From DATKMG01 sp035541995 (GTDB taxonomy: Bacteria; Acidobacteriota; Terriglobia; Versatilivoradales; Versatilivoraceae): a DNA stretch of 7,512 nucleotides. A program made the position numbers and the translations under genes. The stretch covers positions 1 to 7,512 of the forward strand of contig DATKMG010000615.1 in the NCBI GenBank assembly GCA_035541995.1. Direction: 5' to 3'. The notes under the pieces are model-generated. The model was not told the origin of the DNA and searched no databases. It was given only the letters and a program-made list of their open reading frames with translations. Shown here piece by piece: positions 1-6,434 of this stretch; the first letter of the stretch is position 1; every line of letters starts with the position of its first letter.

Positions 1-94
1 ACGCGGCCCCAGTCAAAACCGTTGCAGCAGAGGTCTTGAGGAATCGGCGGCGTGAAGAAGGTTGGGTAGTATTGGGGCTGGCACTCCGAATCAT
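1..94 (-). CDS. Tat-exported protein, N-terminal 31 residues only (runs off left edge)
   Basis: An ATG at 94-92 opens a frame that stays open to the left edge (31 codons plus one base). An AAGGAG ribosome binding site lies about 7 bases upstream (about 102-107). The encoded N-terminus has the twin-arginine pattern S-R-R-R-F-L-K followed by a short hydrophobic stretch (TSAATVLTGAA), a textbook Tat signal. Such signals are common on secreted Gfo/Idh/MocA-type sugar oxidoreductases and other cofactor-bearing enzymes of Acidobacteriota, Planctomycetota and Verrucomicrobiota. The catalytic part lies outside the window, so the family cannot be named. It reads in the same direction as the DUF1080 gene, 150 bp downstream of it, and may share its transcript or use its own promoter. 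The existence of the gene start is well supported; its function is unknown. Confidence 0.8.
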   Translation of the reverse strand, partial: MIRSASPNTTQPSSRRRFLKTSAATVLTGAA

Positions 95-244
95 GGCGGC
101 TCTCCTTATATTTGGGTCAACAGAAATGATTTCTTGCCAATTGACACTTACACTCCCGTATTAGCACTTGCAGTATCGAGAAGACCCCGCGGCTCGCAGA
201 ATATATCGAAGGGGTGATCAATGTCGGGTGGCTAATCTTAATTC
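95..244. other. Intergenic region between DUF1080 gene and Tat gene
   Basis: 150 bp lie between two leftward genes. The stretch holds the ribosome binding site of the downstream gene and the palindrome at 122-134. I saw no convincing hairpin followed by a T-run after the DUF1080 stop codon, so read-through from the DUF1080 gene is possible. No coding frame with a start signal was found. Confidence 0.5.
122..134. promoter_or_regulatory. 13-bp perfect palindrome, possible operator
   Basis: AGAAAT-G-ATTTCT is a perfect inverted repeat with one central base. It lies 28 bp upstream of the start codon of the leftward Tat gene and in an AT-rich stretch, where a repressor site would be expected. No regulator gene is visible, so the role is inference. 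Confidence 0.3.
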
Positions 245-1114
245 CTACAACGGGTGCAATTCAAATTTACGAAAGAGAATCTCGAAGCCTTCGGATTCAA
301 GCAAGATCTTGCCAGCCGAGGGGAAGACGTTATAGCACTCGTTGACAGTCACATTGTTGACGATGGCGGTGATCCGATTTCCGTCGCAAACACATTCCAC
401 TCGGGTCCATTCTTCCAGTGGGCTTTCTACGTCATTCTTGCCTTGCGTATCAATCAGTTCCTTAAAGTCCGGGTCGTGAAGTGACCACCAGAATTGTTTT
501 CCCGCATAGACAGTGGGCTTACCTCCTTTTTTCCAGCGGGTATTGCCATCGGGACCTAGAATCGTGTCGCTGGTGATAGTGACCGGAACAATGGAACCAT
601 CCCGGTTCTTGCCGCGGATGACTATAAAGTCTCCGACGCAGCCTTGAGCCACTTGGCATTCGATTGACGAAATCCAGGGGCTTGGGTTTCCGTCGGGGCC
701 GATGGCATGCATCAGAATGCCGGAGTTTCTGACCGTCTTGCTCCCGTAGGTCTTTGAACCCCATTTGTACTCGACGATCAGGTGGTAGTCTCTGTATTCA
801 TCCATGGTGGCAATATAGCCGGCGATTTCACCTGAGATTCGCAAGTGGCCGTCGCTAACCCCAAAAACCTTGCGTGGATCTTCGTACTTGGAATCCTTCA
901 GCCAAGTGTAAAGGCCGGTCAGGTCTTTCCCGTTGAAGAGCTGGATGACGGTGTCTTTGGGGCTGATGGGTTCCTTCTTTGTTCTTGCCGGTTGAGCGGC
1001 ACTGCTCGACACGCCATGGTTCAAACATATTGTGCCAGTAGCGAAGACTGAAGTTCTTAGAAAAGCTCGTCGTGAGTACGCTGTTGTGCGGAAGGTTTTG
1101 GAAAAAGGAATCAT
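245..1114 (-). CDS. Tat-exported DUF1080 (3-keto-disaccharide hydrolase-type) protein
   Basis: 289 residues, starting at the ATG at 1114-1112. This start has a GGAG site 7 bases upstream; a TTG at 1141 in the same frame lacks one. The N-terminus carries a Tat signal (Y-S-R-R-A-F-L-R-T, residues about 13-21, then a hydrophobic run ending near SSSAA). Residues about 55-288 match the DUF1080 / 3-keto-disaccharide hydrolase fold (concanavalin-like sandwich). Landmarks are the opening IQLFNGKDLTGLYTW, the strand YHLIVEYKWG, the N-S-G-I motif (about 130-133), IECQV followed by GD (about 151-162), EEWTRVEC and the closing FEILFRKFEL. Characterised members hydrolyse glycosides oxidised at C3 of the sugar; many remain uncharacterised. 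Its Tat export suggests folding in the cytoplasm and work in the periplasm. It reads in the same direction as a second Tat precursor. The domain call is strong; the substrate is unknown. Confidence 0.9.
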   Translation of the reverse strand: MIPFSKTFRTTAYSRRAFLRTSVFATGTICLNHGVSSSAAQPARTKKEPISPKDTVIQLFNGKDLTGLYTWLKDSKYEDPRKVFGVSDGHLRISGEIAGYIATMDEYRDYHLIVEYKWGSKTYGSKTVRNSGILMHAIGPDGNPSPWISSIECQVAQGCVGDFIVIRGKNRDGSIVPVTITSDTILGPDGNTRWKKGGKPTVYAGKQFWWSLHDPDFKELIDTQGKNDVESPLEEWTRVECVCDGNRITAIVNNVTVNECYNVFPSAGKILLESEGFEILFRKFELHPL

Positions 1115-1229
1115 TGGGTTTCTCCATTGGACATCAACCAACCACTATCTCAGAAAGGGCAAAGAGGGTCAAGAATCGGCAAAGGAGCTAAACGAGTTCT
1201 TACACCGGAATCATGGGCACGACCATTGC

Positions 1230-1235
1230 TGTCAA
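1230..1235 (-). promoter_or_regulatory. Candidate -35 box (TTGACA) for the DUF1080 gene
   Basis: On the minus strand a perfect TTGACA lies about 115 bp upstream of the ATG. It is preceded by an AT-rich tract (plus-strand 1236-1250) resembling an UP element. The -10 partner at 17 bp spacing (GATTCC, 1207-1212) is poor, so the call rests mainly on the -35 box and the AT tract. Confidence 0.3.
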
Positions 1236-1253
1236 TAATAATTACATTTAGGT

Positions 1254-1279
1254 AAACTCCCGGCTCTGCCGGAGGTTTT
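1254..1279. repeat. GC-rich imperfect hairpin in the divergent control region
   Basis: The arms CTC-C-CGGC and GCCG-GAG enclose a TCT loop (1257-1274), giving a 7-bp stem with one bulged C. AT-rich flanks (TAAA on the left, TTTTA on the right) can extend the pairing. It sits between two divergent promoter regions rather than at a gene end, so a simple terminator role is not obvious. It resembles dispersed palindromic (REP-like) elements, but one copy in the window cannot establish that. Confidence 0.45.
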
Positions 1280-1366
1280 ATGACTACAATTGGGGCAATT
1301 GGACGGCGTCATCCCTTCGTTTTGAATTCGCTTTGGCGATAACTTGTGTGTCCTCTGGACTTGAAA

Positions 1367-1396
1367 TTGACCCGACAGAGCAGCTGGGCACATAAT
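1367..1396 (+). promoter_or_regulatory. Candidate sigma70-type promoter for the GH3 gene
   Basis: TTGACC (1367-1372) and CATAAT (1391-1396) are separated by 18 bp, with 5/6 matches to each consensus box. Transcription would begin near 1403, leaving a short leader with the GGAG site at 1415-1418 before the ATG at 1426. The geometry is good, but the call comes from pattern alone. Confidence 0.45.
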
Positions 1397-1425
1397 CTGG
1401 AGCCGATACCAAAAGGAGAATGAAA

Positions 1426-3669
1426 ATGGAAAGGTTGCGCCAACAGCAGTTCTTGACCCAGCTGTTCAGAACCTTTGGGATCATACTTTTGTTGCTGATA
1501 GGTCCATTGTCTCTGAGTGCTTCGCAAAGGCCGGAACAGGTGAGTACATCAGCGACGAAGAAGCCATGGATGGACAAAAGCCTGTCGCCAGATCAGCGAG
1601 CCGACCTGCTCGCCCAGCAGATGACACTCGACGAGAAAATCCAGCTCATCCATGGGGGTGCCAACTATGAAGGTCCGGAATCCCCGATACCGCCGGGGTC
1701 GCTAGGCGGCGCCGGCTGGGTTCCGGGAATCCCACGGCTGGGAATTCCTGATCTCCAAATGACAGATGGAAGATCCGGAGTCGCTAATACCGGACACTTG
1801 GGCCGTTACGCAACTGCGTTACCCACGCCGCTGCTCACTGGCTCGAGCTGGGATCTGGACGTGGCTTACGAGTTTGGAGCACTGCTCGGCAAGGAGACTC
1901 GCGACTTGGGATTCCACGTATCGCTCGGCGGGACCGCCAACCTCATACGGGAGCCGCGCAACGGCCGGAACTACGAGTGCCTTAGCGAAGACCCGATCCT
2001 GCTCGGGAAAATGCTGGGCCGGTTGTTGAAGGGTACTCAGGATCAAGGAGTCATCGGCAATATTAACCGCTACGCGGCTAACGATCAGGAGACAGGGCGC
2101 ACTAGCGTCAACGTTGTCCTGGACGAGCGTTCTCTGAGGGAGACTGACCTGCTGGCATTCGAGATTGCCATCAAAGAATCTAACGTTGGTACTGTGATGT
2201 GCGCCTATAACTTGGTCAATGGCGATTATTGCTGTGAAAGCCATCATTTGTTAAGCGACATTCTGAAGAATGAGTGGGGTTTCAGAGGCTGGATCATGAC
2301 AGACTGGTGGGCCAACCAAAGCACTGTGAAGGCTGCGCAGGCAGGACTCGACCAGGAGATGCCAACCGGATTTCATTTCAGCCATCTCAAGACGGCAGTC
2401 GAGAAAGGTGATATGCCGATCACGCGCCTTAACGACATGCTCCATCGGATACTGCGGACTGAGTTCGCTTTCGGAGTGTTCGACAACCCGCCAATTCCCA
2501 GACCGGTGAACCCCTTTACCGGCGCCGAAGTGGCGCAATGCGTGGCAGAACGAGGCATCGTGCTGCTCAGAAATACCGGTGGCCAGTTGCCTCTGAAGTC
2601 AACCAGTCTCCGATCTATTGCCGTCATCGGATCGCACTCGGACGTTGGCGTGCTTTCAGGTTGGGGTTCGAATCAGGTCGCGGCTGCCGGGGGGAATCCC
2701 GTTCCCGGCGCAGGCAGGATGGTCTGGCATCCTTCTTCGCCGCTTAAGGCAATTCGCGCTTTGGCGCCAAGAGCCAAGGTAGAGTTCGACCCTGGGACGG
2801 ACTTGGCCACGGCGAAGACACTGGCTGCAGCTTCTGAAGTTGCGATCGTATTCGTCAGTCAGCACACGAACGAAGGGGGCGACGTGCCGAACCTGTCGCT
2901 TCCAGGAAACCAGGACTCTCTTATCGATCAGGTGGCGGCTGCGAATCAGCACACCATCGTGGTGTTGGAGACCGGCGGCCCGGTGACCATGCCATGGCTC
3001 AATAAGGTGAGCGCGGTCCTGGAGGCTTGGTATCCCGGCATTCGCGGTGGCGAAGCCATCGCTAGGATTCTCTTCGGTGACGTCACCCCTTCGGCCAAGC
3101 TGCCAGTTACGTTTCCGAAGAGTGAGACCGACCTTTCCCATGTTACGGTTCAAGCGCCGCCCCCGGAAGCTCCTGCACCTCTTGCAGGCACTGAATCTGG
3201 GCAGAACCGCCCTCATCCCTTCGATATCCATTACTCCGAGGGTCTAAAAATCGGCTATAAGTGGTTCGACGCGGAGAATAAGGAGCCGCTCTTCCCCTTT
3301 GGCCACGGGCTATCCTACACTACGTATTCTTATTCTGGACTAAGGACGGTGCAGGGAAAGGATCTGAATGTGACGTTCGAGGTGACCAACACGGGTCAAC
3401 TCGCCGGGACAGAGATTGCACAAGTTTATGCTTCGTTGCCGCCAAACGCGGGTGAGCCACCCAAGCGCCTCGTTGCCTGGGAAAAGGTTCCGCTGGTGCC
3501 CGGTGAGACCAAGACTGTTATTTTAAAGCTTGAACCACTGAGCCTGTCGATTTTCAACCTCGACAAGGGTGGTTGGGACATTCTAGCTGGTGAATACAAA
3601 CTCTCCGTAGGCGGATCGTCTCGAAACACGCCCCTCACTGCGTCGGTTCGCCTCCCTTCGAATCGATGA
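1426..3669 (+). CDS. Secreted glycoside hydrolase family 3 beta-glycosidase
   Basis: 747 residues. The ATG at 1426 is chosen because GGAG (1415-1418) lies 7 bases upstream; the in-frame ATG at 1420 is only 1 base from it. An N-terminal signal peptide is visible (FGIILLLLIGPLSLSAS, residues about 17-33), so the enzyme is exported. The GH3 N-terminal barrel follows, with DGRSGV, the REPRNGRNYE..SEDP motif and the nucleophile motif MTDWW (Asp293). The GH3 C-terminal domain contains NEGGDV, whose Glu483 matches the usual acid/base position, then LPGNQ and the FPFGHGLSYT motif. A fibronectin III-like domain closes the protein (about 640-745). The length is normal for the family. Oddities are Asn214-Arg215 where GH3 enzymes normally have Lys-His, and Val487 where Arg usually follows the Asp. 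GH3 members release terminal beta-linked sugars (glucose, xylose and others); the specificity cannot be read here. It probably acts in the periplasm on oligosaccharides from neighbouring enzymes. Confidence 0.95.
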   Translation: MERLRQQQFLTQLFRTFGIILLLLIGPLSLSASQRPEQVSTSATKKPWMDKSLSPDQRADLLAQQMTLDEKIQLIHGGANYEGPESPIPPGSLGGAGWVPGIPRLGIPDLQMTDGRSGVANTGHLGRYATALPTPLLTGSSWDLDVAYEFGALLGKETRDLGFHVSLGGTANLIREPRNGRNYECLSEDPILLGKMLGRLLKGTQDQGVIGNINRYAANDQETGRTSVNVVLDERSLRETDLLAFEIAIKESNVGTVMCAYNLVNGDYCCESHHLLSDILKNEWGFRGWIMTDWWANQSTVKAAQAGLDQEMPTGFHFSHLKTAVEKGDMPITRLNDMLHRILRTEFAFGVFDNPPIPRPVNPFTGAEVAQCVAERGIVLLRNTGGQLPLKSTSLRSIAVIGSHSDVGVLSGWGSNQVAAAGGNPVPGAGRMVWHPSSPLKAIRALAPRAKVEFDPGTDLATAKTLAAASEVAIVFVSQHTNEGGDVPNLSLPGNQDSLIDQVAAANQHTIVVLETGGPVTMPWLNKVSAVLEAWYPGIRGGEAIARILFGDVTPSAKLPVTFPKSETDLSHVTVQAPPPEAPAPLAGTESGQNRPHPFDIHYSEGLKIGYKWFDAENKEPLFPFGHGLSYTTYSYSGLRTVQGKDLNVTFEVTNTGQLAGTEIAQVYASLPPNAGEPPKRLVAWEKVPLVPGETKTVILKLEPLSLSIFNLDKGGWDILAGEYKLSVGGSSRNTPLTASVRLPSNR

Positions 3670-3831
3670 TCTTAGAACCGGATCGATCTGGAATTGAAAA
3701 TTGAAATTTTAGAGTACACATGCAACGGGTAATTGGACTGTTGATTGGATCGGTAGAACGGGCTCCTTTTAACCATTCAAATCGTGGCGCGACCGGTTCG
3801 ACATTAGTTCGTTACATCTAAGGAGAATACG
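3670..3831. other. Intergenic region between the two hydrolase genes
   Basis: 162 bp on the same strand as both flanking genes. It contains an AT-rich tract with two tandem ATTGAAA copies (3693-3706) and ends in a strong AGGAG site (3821-3825) 6 bases before the next ATG. I found no hairpin with a T-run, so co-transcription of the two genes is plausible; a separate weak promoter near the AT tract cannot be excluded. Confidence 0.5.
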
Positions 3832-5628
3832 ATGAATCGACAGCTGGAAAACTCAAAGGCACGAGCTTTGGCATCTGAGGATTGGACATCTTACCTCCGC
3901 AGTTCGATGAGGTTTTTGAGTCCGGGTCTCTCGGGTGGAGGAAACAAATGGGTACTGTCGGTCGTATGTCTCGGGCTGGCCCTGATGTACCCGGAAACAC
4001 TATGCAGCTTCCCTAGCGACGTGCGTTCTTCTCAGTCGGCCCTGTCTGTAGAGGCCTATGATTTCGTGGAGGTGACGCTGAACGTAGCAGGTCCGGATGC
4101 CAAGAACCCTTTCATCGATGCTTCAGTGGAAGGACAGTTTGGCAGGGTTGGAGAAAGCGCCCGGCTGTCCGTGGACGGGTTCTGCGATTCCCAGGACGGC
4201 AGTGTTTATCGCATCCGCTTCATGCCTACCAGCCCGGGCGATTATGTTTACTCCGCCACCTATCGGCAAGGGAGCTACACCAAAAGTCTATCAGGGACCT
4301 TTAAGGCAGTGAAAGGGAACCGCAAGGGGGTCGTGCGAGTCGACTCTCAGTATCCCTGGCATTTCATCTGGTCAGGTACGGGTGAGCATTACTTCTGGAA
4401 TGCCACGACGGCTTATTGGTTGATGGGCTGGCAGGATGAGAAGGTCATCACTGCCGCAATTGACCGCCTGCATCGGCTGAAGGTAAACCGTGTACGAGTC
4501 CTGGTCGCGGGACGTTCGGACCACAACTGGAGCGAACCAGTCAACAGCGGAGCGGATTGGACCTATTGCCTCAACCCTTGGCCTGCACAGCGGCCGAATG
4601 ATGTCTCGAACCCGGGTTTTGACTACACACGTTTCAATCTTCCGTACTGGCAAAAGTACGAGCGCATGCTGGCCTATGCCCGGCAGCGAGACATGCTCTT
4701 TTCTGTAGTCTTCGATATCGGGGATTCCCCGGTGCATCCAGCAGACGGGAGCGAGGATGAATTGCGCTATTTTCGTTACACTGTCGCCCGGTTGTCGGCC
4801 TTTTCGAACCTGACTTGGGATTTAGGTAACGGTTCCGATTGGTACCGGAAGTGGCCGTCATGGGCCAACCAGATGGGAACACAGATCAAGAAATGGGACC
4901 CCTACAAGCATCTGGACTCGGTCCACACCGAGGATGTTCAGAATCAGCCTCGCTCCTCGGAATGGTTTGACATGACCCTGGTTCAGTGGTGGACGCGACC
5001 CCTCCACAATTGGATGCTGGCCCAGCGGAGGGAACAAATTCGATTGGGACGGATCATCCCGCAAGTGAACGAGGAATACGGATACGAAGACCACTATCCG
5101 ACCTGGAGCCCCAACTATCCTGATGGACAATCGGCCGACGCCAACCGCCGTGCCGCTTGGGAAATCTACATGGCGGGGTGCTATCAGACCACGGGAGAAA
5201 CCGCCAAGCGGGGGACGGGTGCATGGCCCGACACAGGTGGCGGCTGGGTTAATGGTCGTGGTGACGACAGCATGGTTATGCTTAACGGCTACGCCCATAT
5301 CGTTGACTTCTTCACCAGCTTTGAATGGTGGAAGACTGACCCTCACGATGAGTTGGCAAAGATGGCGACACATGTTCCTGGTGTTCCAGGAGATTCGGTC
5401 GTTCCGAGCGGGGCGTATTGCCTGGCGGAAATGGGAAAGATTTACGCTGTGTACCTGCCATTCCGGGGAACTATAACTCTGAACCTCGGACCAGGATCGT
5501 ATCAGGCCTCCTGGTTCAATCCCCGTAACGGGAAGTGGATTCCTATTTCGAATGCAGAAGGACCCCAGTGGACCTCGCCTCCAACGCCCGATGGAGGCGA
5601 TTGGGCACTTCTCCTGAGAGCGATGTAG
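3832..5628 (+). CDS. Secreted DUF5060 / DUF4038 (GH140-like) glycoside hydrolase with C-terminal collagen-binding-type domain
   Basis: 598 residues. The start is fixed by AGGAG 6 bases upstream. The N-terminus is unusual: about 38 mostly polar residues precede the hydrophobic export segment WVLSVVCLGLALM (about 40-52). Next come a beta-sandwich DUF5060-type domain (about 73-160), a DUF4038/apiosidase-like (beta/alpha)8 domain (about 165-510; landmarks YFWNATTAYWLMGW, LKVNRVRVLV, LTWDLGN, VNEEYGYE) and a C-terminal domain (about 525-597; YAVYLPFRGTITLNL, SWFNPRNGKW, DGGDWALLL) of the type called putative collagen-binding in DUF4038 proteins. In GH140 the catalytic pair is an Asp after strand 4 and a Glu after strand 7. 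Here the Glu candidate is Glu414/Glu415, but the strand-4 position reads Asn333-Gly334, with Asp336 two residues on. GH140 apiosidases act on rhamnogalacturonan-II side chains, but most relatives are uncharacterised. Architecture is confident; activity is uncertain. Confidence 0.85.
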   Translation: MNRQLENSKARALASEDWTSYLRSSMRFLSPGLSGGGNKWVLSVVCLGLALMYPETLCSFPSDVRSSQSALSVEAYDFVEVTLNVAGPDAKNPFIDASVEGQFGRVGESARLSVDGFCDSQDGSVYRIRFMPTSPGDYVYSATYRQGSYTKSLSGTFKAVKGNRKGVVRVDSQYPWHFIWSGTGEHYFWNATTAYWLMGWQDEKVITAAIDRLHRLKVNRVRVLVAGRSDHNWSEPVNSGADWTYCLNPWPAQRPNDVSNPGFDYTRFNLPYWQKYERMLAYARQRDMLFSVVFDIGDSPVHPADGSEDELRYFRYTVARLSAFSNLTWDLGNGSDWYRKWPSWANQMGTQIKKWDPYKHLDSVHTEDVQNQPRSSEWFDMTLVQWWTRPLHNWMLAQRREQIRLGRIIPQVNEEYGYEDHYPTWSPNYPDGQSADANRRAAWEIYMAGCYQTTGETAKRGTGAWPDTGGGWVNGRGDDSMVMLNGYAHIVDFFTSFEWWKTDPHDELAKMATHVPGVPGDSVVPSGAYCLAEMGKIYAVYLPFRGTITLNLGPGSYQASWFNPRNGKWIPISNAEGPQWTSPPTPDGGDWALLLRAM

Positions 5629-5645
5629 CCAACAACGCTTGAAAG

Positions 5646-5655
5646 GAGGTACCTC
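5646..5655. repeat. 10-bp perfect palindrome overlapping an orphan Shine-Dalgarno sequence
   Basis: GAGGTACCTC lies about 18 bp after the stop codon of the DUF4038-type gene, with partly symmetrical CTTG (5638-5641) and CAAG (5658-5661) flanks. The left side reads GAAAGGAGGT (5641-5650), a full match to the anti-16S sequence, but no ATG, GTG or TTG follows within useful distance. It could act as a 3'-end RNA hairpin or a protein-binding site. Confidence 0.3.
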
Positions 5656-5697
5656 TGCAAGTAGCTTAGGGAAGCCCGAGCGAAAACCCGAATATAA

Positions 5698-5714
5698 GGG
5701 AGTTCGGCCCTCCC
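5698..5714. terminator. Weak hairpin in convergent region, possible terminator
   Basis: A 5-bp stem GGGAG/CTCCC with a 7-base loop lies between the convergent gene ends. On the minus strand it is followed by TTATATT, a poor T-rich tail; on the plus strand by CAAACC. The position suits a terminator, but the stem is short and the tail weak. Confidence 0.2.
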
Positions 5715-5772
5715 AAACCGCATTTTCATAAGAGGATCCGAGGCCATCCGATCACAGAAAAAGACTTCACGT

Positions 5773-6272
5773 TCACTTACCGGTTAGCCGGAACGTCAGA
5801 CCCACGGTAGCGGTGATAGGGTATCCAGGAGTTCCATGAATGCGAGCCACTGCGGGATCTGGCCGGACGAGTCGAAATCGTTCCGTCCCAGGTTCAGCTT
5901 GAATCCCAGTGCCTCGTTTTCATTCCTCTTCCAGGTGTAATTCCCCGTCACATTGTCTCGCTTGTACCGCAAGGGGTTCAGGAAAGGCCCGTCTGTTCTG
6001 GAACCTCTCAAGGTAAAGGGTCCGGAAGGGAGGGGGAGGTGGAAATTGCCATCAGCGTCAGTCACCGTCCTCTGTTCTTCCATTGTGTTGGACAAAACCA
6101 CAGTCGCTCCCGCGACTACTTCGTTCTTTTGAGTCACAATTACGCCGGTCAGTTCACCGCGGGATTGTGAGTAGGAAGCGCTGCAAAGTGCCAGGCAGAT
6201 GAATAGGTACGGCGTTAGCTGGCCGGCCGGGACGCCGGAACGGAACTGAGAATCTTTTGCAGACATGGCCAT
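5773..6272 (-). pseudogene. Collapsed TonB-dependent receptor (carboxypeptidase-regulatory domain plus barrel fragments)
   Basis: The frame starts at an ATG (6272, or 6266 two codons later; GAGG lies about 11 bases upstream of the first). It encodes a signal peptide (TPYLFICLALCSASYSQS) and a carboxypeptidase-regulatory-like domain (about 6158-6006: GELTGVIVTQKNEVVAGATV, then TDADGNFHLPLPSG). That domain is the usual N-terminal extension of Acidobacteriota and Bacteroidota TonB-dependent receptors. It breaks off at FTLR and passes straight into barrel-like sequence (NPLRYKRDNVTGNYTW, LGFKLNLGRNDFDSSGQIP). From memory of the family, S-G-Q-I-P belongs to the middle of such barrels. The frame then ends at 5796. 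In another frame, 5835-5773 reads GTPGYPITATVGLTFRLTGK-stop, which looks like a receptor C-terminus. The plug and most of the 700-1000 residue barrel are missing. The best reading is a gene that lost two or more internal pieces, the last with a frame change. An intact 150-residue secreted protein is the alternative. Confidence 0.65.
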
Positions 6273-6419
6273 GTAGCCAAGCACCTCTGCCGTATTAACG
6301 CAACACGGTAGCACAAGCTAAAACTTCGTGCCACCAGGATATGATTGAAGCTATTGAGCAGTGACCGGTTGTCAGCTTCCCGGACCGATTTTGACCCCAT
6401 GCGTGGAGCCATCCAATGT

Positions 6420-6434
6420 ACTCCCTGTGGGAGT
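6420..6434. repeat. Short perfect inverted repeat
   Basis: ACTCCC-TGT-GGGAGT forms a 6-bp stem with a 3-base loop. There is no T-run after it on the plus strand (TAAACGC follows), so it does not look like a terminator. It is adjacent to the first TTAAACGC copy. Confidence 0.35.

Larger units (their letters stand above)
5629..5772. other. Convergent intergenic region with palindromes
   Basis: This stretch lies between the 3' ends of the plus-strand hydrolase gene and the minus-strand receptor remnant. It contains a 10-bp perfect palindrome (GAGGTACCTC, 5646-5655) and a weak stem GGGAG/CTCCC (5698-5702 with 5710-5714). Neither is followed by a convincing T-run on the plus strand. No coding frame with a start signal was found. 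Confidence 0.5.

Noticed and set aside
1115..1141. Upstream TTG start for the DUF1080 gene
   Set aside because: The ATG at 1114 has a well-placed GGAG site and leaves a standard Tat signal; the TTG has no such site.
1287..1302. Two CAATTGG copies 9 bp apart in the divergent control region
   Set aside because: Seven-base repeats this close are expected by chance in AT-rich intergenic DNA, and no symmetry with a promoter was seen.
1284..1577. 97-codon minus-strand frame across the GH3 start region
   Set aside because: It overlaps the GH3 promoter candidate, ribosome binding site and signal peptide coding sequence, and has no family features.
2656..3231. 191-codon minus-strand open frame inside the GH3 gene
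   Set aside because: It lies wholly antisense to a clear GH3 coding region, and its translation is Arg- and Cys-rich without any family motif.
4858..5373. 171-codon minus-strand open frame inside the DUF4038-type gene
   Set aside because: Antisense shadow of a well-supported gene, with no family features.
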